From Prevotella sp. CAG:1320 (GTDB lineage Bacteria; Bacteroidota; Bacteroidia; Bacteroidales; Bacteroidaceae): DNA of 9,425 bases. Location: positions 1 through 9,425 of the forward strand of contig FR882096.1 in NCBI GenBank assembly GCA_000435635.1. The letters are read 5' to 3'. The notes beneath the pieces are model-generated. The model was not told the DNA's origin, ran no database searches, and saw nothing but the letters and a program-made list of their open reading frames with translations. The position numbers and the translations under genes are program-made. Within the stretch, counting starts at the first letter, position 1, and each line of letters starts with the position of its first letter. Positions 5,889 to 9,425 of the stretch are shown in pieces.

Positions 5889-7682
5889 ATGGAAAACGAG
5901 ATACAGAAACGATTGACCCAGTTGAGGGAGCTCTTGCGCAGAGAACGCTTGAGCGCCTACATCTTCCCCAGCACCGACCCCCATCACAGTGAATACGTGG
6001 CCGATCATTGGAAGGGGAGGGAATGGATATCCGGCTTTGACGGGTCGGCGGGCATTGCCGTGGTGACGCTGGACAAGGCCGCTTTGTGGACTGACTCGCG
6101 TTACTTCCTGGCCGCGGAAGCCCAGTTGGCGGGAACGGAATATGAGCTGATGAAAGAAAAAGTGGCGGGCACGCCCTCTATAGCCGAATGGCTGGGCGAG
6201 GTGTTGCGTGACGCGCCCTGGCCGGAGATAGGTGTAGACGGCATGGTGAACGGCTACGGCATGGTGGAAGACCTGAAACGGGAAATGCGCCAACGGGGTG
6301 GAATCACGGTGCGTACCAATTGGGAACCCCTTTCCATCATTTGGAGAGACCGTCCTCCCTTGCCTGACACCCCGGTGGAAATACATCCCATGGAATATGC
6401 CGGCGAGACCGTCGCCAGCAAGATGGCCCGTGCGCGGATGGCGTTGAGGGATTCACACGCTGACGGCATGCTGGTGAGCGCGCTCGACGATATCGCCTGG
6501 TTGCTGAACCTGAGAGGCTCCGACGTGCATTGTAATCCCGTGTTCGTCAGTTACCTGCTCATCTCCACTTCCTCTGCCACGCTTTACATAGACCGCCGGA
6601 AATTGACCCCTGCCGTGAAGTCATATCTGGAAGAGAACGGAATCATGACCGATGACTACGCTAATGTGGCGAAAGGCGTGGAGAGGTATTTCGAATACAA
6701 CATCCTGCTAGACGAGCAAGATACCAACTATACGCTGGCCGAAGCATTGAGGAAGCACCGTGTGGTGAGGGCAGTCTCGCCCGTGCCCGAGATGAAAGCC
6801 CACAAGAACGAGGCCGAGATGGCAGGCTATCGCCGCGCGATGACCCGAGACGGCGTGGCGATGGTGAAATTTCTCAGGTGGTTGAGACCTGCCGTGGAGG
6901 CCGGCGGGCAGACGGAGATGTCCGTGAGCGAGCGGTTGGAGGCTTTCCGGGCAGAGCAGCCCTTGTATAGAGGCATCTCTTTTGACACCATCGCGGGCTA
7001 CATGGAGCATGGCGCCATCGTGCATTACGAGGCTACGCCCGCCACAGACAAGCCCCTGAAAGCCGAAGGTCTCTTGCTGTTGGATTCTGGCGCGCATTAC
7101 CAGGACGGCACTACGGATATCACCCGTACCATCGCGCTGGGTCCCGTGACAGAAGAGATGAAACACATATACACCTTAGTATTAAAAGGACATTTGCAGT
7201 TGGAGTGGGCTGTTTTTCCCGATGGAACCACGGGAACGCAATTGGATGTGCTGGCTCGCAAGGACATGTGGCGGGAAGGGTATAACTACCTGCACGGCAC
7301 GGGACATGGCGTGGGCAGCTACTTGAACGTGCACGAGGGACCCCATCAAATCAGGATGGAGTGGAAACCTACCCCGTTGAGAGCCAACATGACCGTGACC
7401 GATGAGCCGGGTATTTACCTGGCGGGAAAATTCGGGGTCAGGATAGAAAACACCTTGGCCATCGTCGCTCACAGGAAAGGGGCCATGGGCGATTTCCTGC
7501 GCATGGAGCCTCTTACGCTTTGCCCCATAGACACTGCGCCTATAGAGGTCGGCATGCTCACCGACGAGGAGCTGGGGTGGCTCAACCGATATCACCAAAT
7601 GGTATGGGAAAACCTCTCGCCCCATCTCAATGAGGAGGAAAGCGCGTGGTTGCGGGAAGCCACAAAACCCCTAGGGCGGTGA
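5889..7682 (+). CDS. pepP: Xaa-Pro aminopeptidase (M24B family, long form)
   Basis: Metallopeptidase of 597 aa that removes an N-terminal residue preceding proline; no signal peptide, so cytoplasmic. It is the long three-domain form as in eukaryotic aminopeptidase P1, rather than the roughly 440-aa E. coli PepP. Residues about 5-150 are the first creatinase-like domain (YIFPSTDPHHSEYVADHWKGR; ISGFDGSAG; LWTDSRYFL), about 160-315 the second (DDIAWLLNLRGSDVHCNPVFVSYL), and about 316-530 the pita-bread catalytic domain. All five metal ligands are present: Asp399 (LLLDSGAHY), Asp410 (GTTDITRT), His473 (HGTGHGVG), Glu506 (DEPGIY) and Glu520 (RIEN), spaced as in the long family. His374 and His379 lie in GYMEHGAIVHYEA. 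Residues after about 535 form the M24C-type C-terminus. Single gene with its own promoter, divergent from mdh. Confidence 0.95.
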   Translation: MENEIQKRLTQLRELLRRERLSAYIFPSTDPHHSEYVADHWKGREWISGFDGSAGIAVVTLDKAALWTDSRYFLAAEAQLAGTEYELMKEKVAGTPSIAEWLGEVLRDAPWPEIGVDGMVNGYGMVEDLKREMRQRGGITVRTNWEPLSIIWRDRPPLPDTPVEIHPMEYAGETVASKMARARMALRDSHADGMLVSALDDIAWLLNLRGSDVHCNPVFVSYLLISTSSATLYIDRRKLTPAVKSYLEENGIMTDDYANVAKGVERYFEYNILLDEQDTNYTLAEALRKHRVVRAVSPVPEMKAHKNEAEMAGYRRAMTRDGVAMVKFLRWLRPAVEAGGQTEMSVSERLEAFRAEQPLYRGISFDTIAGYMEHGAIVHYEATPATDKPLKAEGLLLLDSGAHYQDGTTDITRTIALGPVTEEMKHIYTLVLKGHLQLEWAVFPDGTTGTQLDVLARKDMWREGYNYLHGTGHGVGSYLNVHEGPHQIRMEWKPTPLRANMTVTDEPGIYLAGKFGVRIENTLAIVAHRKGAMGDFLRMEPLTLCPIDTAPIEVGMLTDEELGWLNRYHQMVWENLSPHLNEEESAWLREATKPLGR

Positions 7683-7708
7683 AAATATCGAAAAAATATA
7701 GGTAAAAG

Positions 7709-7740
7709 TTTGCGCGGTTGGTAAAATAAATGTAATTTTG
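7709..7740 (+). promoter_or_regulatory. rpsU promoter
   Basis: TTTG (7709-7712), 20 bp, TAATTTTG (7733-7740) matches the Bacteroides-type promoter in full. The start near 7746 gives a leader of about 60 A-rich nucleotides with no SD sequence. It begins 26 bp after the aminopeptidase stop, so rpsU does not depend on pepP transcription. Confidence 0.8.
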
Positions 7741-7805
7741 CACCCGCTAATAATGGCAACAACCAAGAAAATAAGTTTAACACATAAAATAAAAGACAAA
7801 GAAAC

Positions 7806-7997
7806 ATGATTATCGTACCAGTGAAAGATGGTGAGAACATCGAGAGAGCTCTCAAGAAGTTTAAGAGAAAATTCGAGAAAACAGGTGTCGTGAAGGAGCT
7901 TCGTGCCCGTCAGCAATACAATAAGCCATCTGTTTTGAAGAGGCTCAAGATGGAACACGCCATCTACGTACAGAAGATGCGTGCCGCTGAGGAATAA
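7806..7997 (+). CDS. rpsU: 30S ribosomal protein bS21
   Basis: Small basic protein of 63 aa of the 30S subunit platform, near the 3' end of 16S rRNA. MIIVPVKDGENIERALKKFKRKFEKTGV is the standard bS21 N-terminus, followed by ELRARQQYNKPSVLKRLKMEHAIY. Length is normal. In Bacteroidota (shown in Flavobacterium) bS21 helps hide the anti-SD tail, which fits the general lack of SD sequences here. Unlike the strong SD reported for Flavobacterium rpsU, the leader here (AAAGACAAAGAAAC before ATG) shows none. First of the rpsU-xerC-hpf series. Stop is TAA. Confidence 0.96.
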   Translation: MIIVPVKDGENIERALKKFKRKFEKTGVVKELRARQQYNKPSVLKRLKMEHAIYVQKMRAAEE

Positions 7998-8013
7998 AAA
8001 AGTTGCCGAAAAA

Positions 8014-8045
8014 TTTGGCGGTTTGGGATTTTATTCGTAAATTCG
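8014..8045 (+). promoter_or_regulatory. Candidate xerC promoter
   Basis: TTTG (8014-8017), 20 bp, TAAATTCG (8038-8045) matches the promoter pattern with one mismatch (TTCG for TTTG). The TTTG sits inside a small dyad, GCC-GAAAAATTT-GGC (8005-8019), that closely resembles the one holding the -33 box of the tRNA promoter. A start near 8051 would exclude the upstream TTG codon at 8046 as the xerC start. Confidence 0.4.
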
Positions 8046-8081
8046 TTGCCAAAACCAAATGCGGTGGACGCGACGAAGTTT

Positions 8082-8960
8082 ATGATTGAAAAATTCCTGG
8101 ACTACTTGCGGGACGAGCTCAATCGCTCGGGAAGAACGGTTGAGTCGTATGAAGAGGACTTGCGGTCCTTTGAGCGATTTTTCAAGAACATAGATAGCCA
8201 GCTCTCTTGGCAGTCCGTGGACGCCGATATCATCCGCCGATGGATGGAGAGCATGATGGATAAAGGAAACAATGCGGCCTCAGTCAATAGAAGGCTGAGC
8301 GCATTGCGTTCCTTTTTTCGTTTTGCCTTGTCCCGAAAGCTGGTGGAATCAGATCCCGCCCATCTCATTAAAGGACCCAAGAAGGGAAAGCGTCTGCCCC
8401 AATTCGTGAGAGAAAACGAAATGGACGCATTGCTGGACAAGCAGACTTGGGGGAAAGACTTTGCGTGCGTGCGCGCGCGTATTATAATAATGGTGTTCTA
8501 CGAGACGGGCATACGCGTCTCTGAGCTTTGCGGACTTAACGACCAAGACGTAAGCTTCGTTAACCAAGAGCTAAAAGTGACGGGAAAACGCAATAAGCAG
8601 CGCGTGATTCCCTTTGGTGAAGAACTGGCGGATGGACTGAAGGAATACATCCGCTTGAGAGAAGCGACGGTGGAAAGGCAATGTGATGCTCTTTTCGTCA
8701 CGGAAAAAGGCGCGCGCATAACTCTCCACCAGGTTTACAAGATAGTGCGAGAGCAGCTGCAAAGGGTGTGCAGCCTCAAGAAGCGCTCTCCACATGTGTT
8801 GCGCCACACTTTTGCCACTGCCATGCTCAACCATAACGCCAACCTGGAAAGCGTGAAAAAGTTGCTCGGTCACGCGAGACTCTCCACCACGGAGATCTAT
8901 ACGCATACCACTTTCGAGCAGCTGAAAAAAGTATATGAGAATGCCCATCCTAGGGCTTAA
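8082..8960 (+). CDS. xerC: Tyrosine recombinase XerC (chromosome dimer resolution)
   Basis: Site-specific tyrosine recombinase of 292 aa. XerC acts with XerD at dif to resolve chromosome dimers. Start taken at the ATG at 8082, since MIEKFLDYLRDEL matches the usual family N-terminus; an in-frame TTG at 8046 would add 12 residues with no family resemblance. Residues 1-90 are the SAM-like core-binding domain (SYEEDLRSFERFF; NRRLSALRSFFRFAL). The catalytic domain has Arg145 (ETGIRVSELCGL), Lys169 (VTGKRNKQR), His238 and Arg241 (SPHVLRHTFATAML), His264 (LLGHARLSTT) and the nucleophile Tyr273 (EIYTHTT), so all six active residues are present. It lies between rpsU and hpf, a housekeeping context that argues against a phage or transposon integrase. 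XerC versus XerD is judged from gene order and general resemblance. Confidence 0.92.
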   Translation: MIEKFLDYLRDELNRSGRTVESYEEDLRSFERFFKNIDSQLSWQSVDADIIRRWMESMMDKGNNAASVNRRLSALRSFFRFALSRKLVESDPAHLIKGPKKGKRLPQFVRENEMDALLDKQTWGKDFACVRARIIIMVFYETGIRVSELCGLNDQDVSFVNQELKVTGKRNKQRVIPFGEELADGLKEYIRLREATVERQCDALFVTEKGARITLHQVYKIVREQLQRVCSLKKRSPHVLRHTFATAMLNHNANLESVKKLLGHARLSTTEIYTHTTFEQLKKVYENAHPRA

Positions 8961-8971
8961 CCCTTAAAAAT

Positions 8972-8981
8972 GGAGGTAACT
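8972..8981 (+). promoter_or_regulatory. Shine-Dalgarno sequence deciding the hpf start
   Basis: GGAGGT (8972-8977) stands before the ATG at 8982 with 5 nt after GGAGG. It decides between two in-frame ATGs: the one at 8970 overlaps the SD itself, while the one at 8982 is correctly spaced and gives the family N-terminus MEIKIQSIHFDA. It is the only protein gene in the window with a clear SD. Confidence 0.7.
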
Positions 8982-9281
8982 ATGGAAATCAAGATTCAGT
9001 CGATCCATTTCGACGCTACCGAGAAGTTGGAGGCCTTTATCGAGAAGAAAGTCTCTAAGCTGAAAAAGACATTTGAAGATATCCAAAACGTGGAGGTGCA
9101 GCTGAAAGTGACCAAGCCAGCCACCGCACTGAACAAGGAAGTAAGCCTGTCGGTGGCCGTTCCAGGTACTACGCTCTTCATAGAGAAGACGTGTGACACC
9201 TTTGAGGAAAGCGTGGATCTTGCCGTAGACTCCATGAAGGTGCAACTCACGAAATACAAGGAAAAATTGCGTGAGAGATAA
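8982..9281 (+). CDS. hpf: Ribosome hibernation promoting factor (short HPF/RaiA family)
   Basis: Protein of 99 aa that binds the 30S decoding region in slow growth and holds ribosomes inactive (70S or 100S). The sequence has the expected beta-alpha-beta-beta-beta-alpha order: MEIKIQSIHFDATEKLEAFIEKKVSKLKK, then VEVQLKVTKP, KEVSLSVAVPGTTLFIEKTCDTFEESVDLAVDSM and the basic tail KVQLTKYKEKLRER. The tail lacks the extra C-terminal dimerisation domain, so this is the short form. It begins 21 nt after xerC and is probably co-transcribed with it. The upstream ATG at 8970 would add MEVT and is disfavoured because of the SD. Stop is TAA. Confidence 0.93.
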   Translation: MEIKIQSIHFDATEKLEAFIEKKVSKLKKTFEDIQNVEVQLKVTKPATALNKEVSLSVAVPGTTLFIEKTCDTFEESVDLAVDSMKVQLTKYKEKLRER

Positions 9282-9288
9282 AAAAAAC

Positions 9289-9329
9289 TCCGAAAAATTT
9301 TGGAGAATAAAAAATTAGTCGTATCTTTG
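9289..9329 (+). promoter_or_regulatory. Promoter of the tRNA-Thr operon
   Basis: TTTG (9299-9302), 19 bp, TATCTTTG (9322-9329) is a complete Bacteroides-type promoter. The -33 box is embedded in a dyad, CTCCGAAAA/TTTTGGAG (9289-9306), with A-runs on both sides, as expected of a strong stable-RNA promoter. It directs transcription of the tRNA starting at 9383 and probably of further tRNAs and tuf beyond the window. Confidence 0.85.
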
Positions 9330-9374
9330 CAGCCGTTTTACATCACGTCCTACTTCAGGTCGCTAAGCGGCTGC
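9329..9374 (+). repeat. Inverted repeat in the tRNA operon leader
   Basis: GCAGCCG (9329-9335) is the exact reverse complement of CGGCTGC (9368-9374), extended by three more pairs including one G-U. The 5' arm begins at the last base of the -7 box, so if transcription starts near 9335 much of that arm is not in the RNA. The right arm ends 8 nt before the tRNA. It may be a processing stem or a DNA-level feature. Confidence 0.45.
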
Positions 9375-9382
9375 AAGGATTT

Positions 9383-9425
9383 GCCTCTTTAGCTCAGTTG
9401 GCCAGAGCACGTGATTTGTAATCTC
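9383..9425 (+). tRNA. tRNA-Thr (anticodon TGT), 5' part, cut by window end
   Basis: The first 43 nt of a tRNA: acceptor strand GCCTCTT, T8, A9, D-arm GCTC/GAGC (10-13 and 22-25) around AGTTGGCCA, A26, then the anticodon arm with loop TTTGTAA, giving anticodon TGT for threonine ACA and related codons. Pairs 31-39 (A-T), 30-40 (G-C) and 28-42 (G-C) form, while 29-41 is a T/T mismatch. The variable region, T-arm and 3' acceptor lie outside the window. Position after hpf fits the tRNA cluster ahead of tuf in Bacteroidales. Confidence 0.93.

Noticed and set aside
5718..6386. 222-codon minus-strand frame across the mdh/pepP intergenic region
   Set aside because: It overlaps the first 500 bp of the well-supported aminopeptidase gene and both promoters, and shows no recognisable protein features.
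8082..8960. Tyrosine recombinase as a mobile-element integrase
   Set aside because: Conserved housekeeping position between rpsU and hpf, XerC-like length and sequence, and no attachment-site repeats or cargo genes nearby.

Overview
The window looks like a core-chromosome segment of a Bacteroidota member, most likely order Bacteroidales, with fairly high G+C. Three things support this. Upstream regions carry the Bacteroides-type promoter (TTTG, 19-20 bp, TAnnTTTG) and most start codons lack a Shine-Dalgarno (SD) sequence. The DUF3575/DUF3868 pair is typical of Bacteroidales. The order rpsU-xerC-hpf-tRNA-Thr is the one I associate with the start of the tuf/secE/nusG/ribosomal region in Bacteroides relatives. 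Genus cannot be decided from the sequence alone.

Layout. Positions 1-252 hold no gene but two families of short hairpin repeats: three GTAG-footed hairpins about 65 bp apart, then three GACTCCC hairpins exactly 22 bp apart. Positions 253-2263 (minus) are a two-gene envelope operon, DUF3575 beta-barrel-like protein then DUF3868/OmpA-like protein. Positions 2264-2833 are a gene-free 570-bp stretch holding the operon promoter with a dyad behind it, two SD-like purine tracts and a near-perfect 33-bp inverted repeat. Positions 2834-5705 (minus) hold malate dehydrogenase with its own terminator, then a MalY/PatB-type PLP C-S lyase and a small nitroreductase. A divergent intergenic region (5706-5888) carries the mdh promoter and the promoter of a large Xaa-Pro aminopeptidase (5889-7682, plus). 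From there to the end, on the plus strand, come rpsU, xerC, hpf, a tRNA operon promoter and the first 43 nt of tRNA-Thr(UGU), cut by the window edge.

How the genes fit together. The right half is housekeeping: translation (bS21, ribosome hibernation factor, tRNA-Thr), chromosome dimer resolution (XerC) and peptide turnover (PepP). mdh serves central carbon metabolism. malY and the nitroreductase are an accessory metabolic pair downstream of mdh. The left pair is probably an outer-membrane or periplasmic module related to Bacteroidales fimbria loci, but no fimbrillin gene is visible.

No CRISPR, insertion sequence, prophage or obvious new defence system is present. The items most worth a second look are the 33-bp hairpin, the GTAG-footed hairpin array, and the rare SD sequence in front of hpf, downstream of rpsU.
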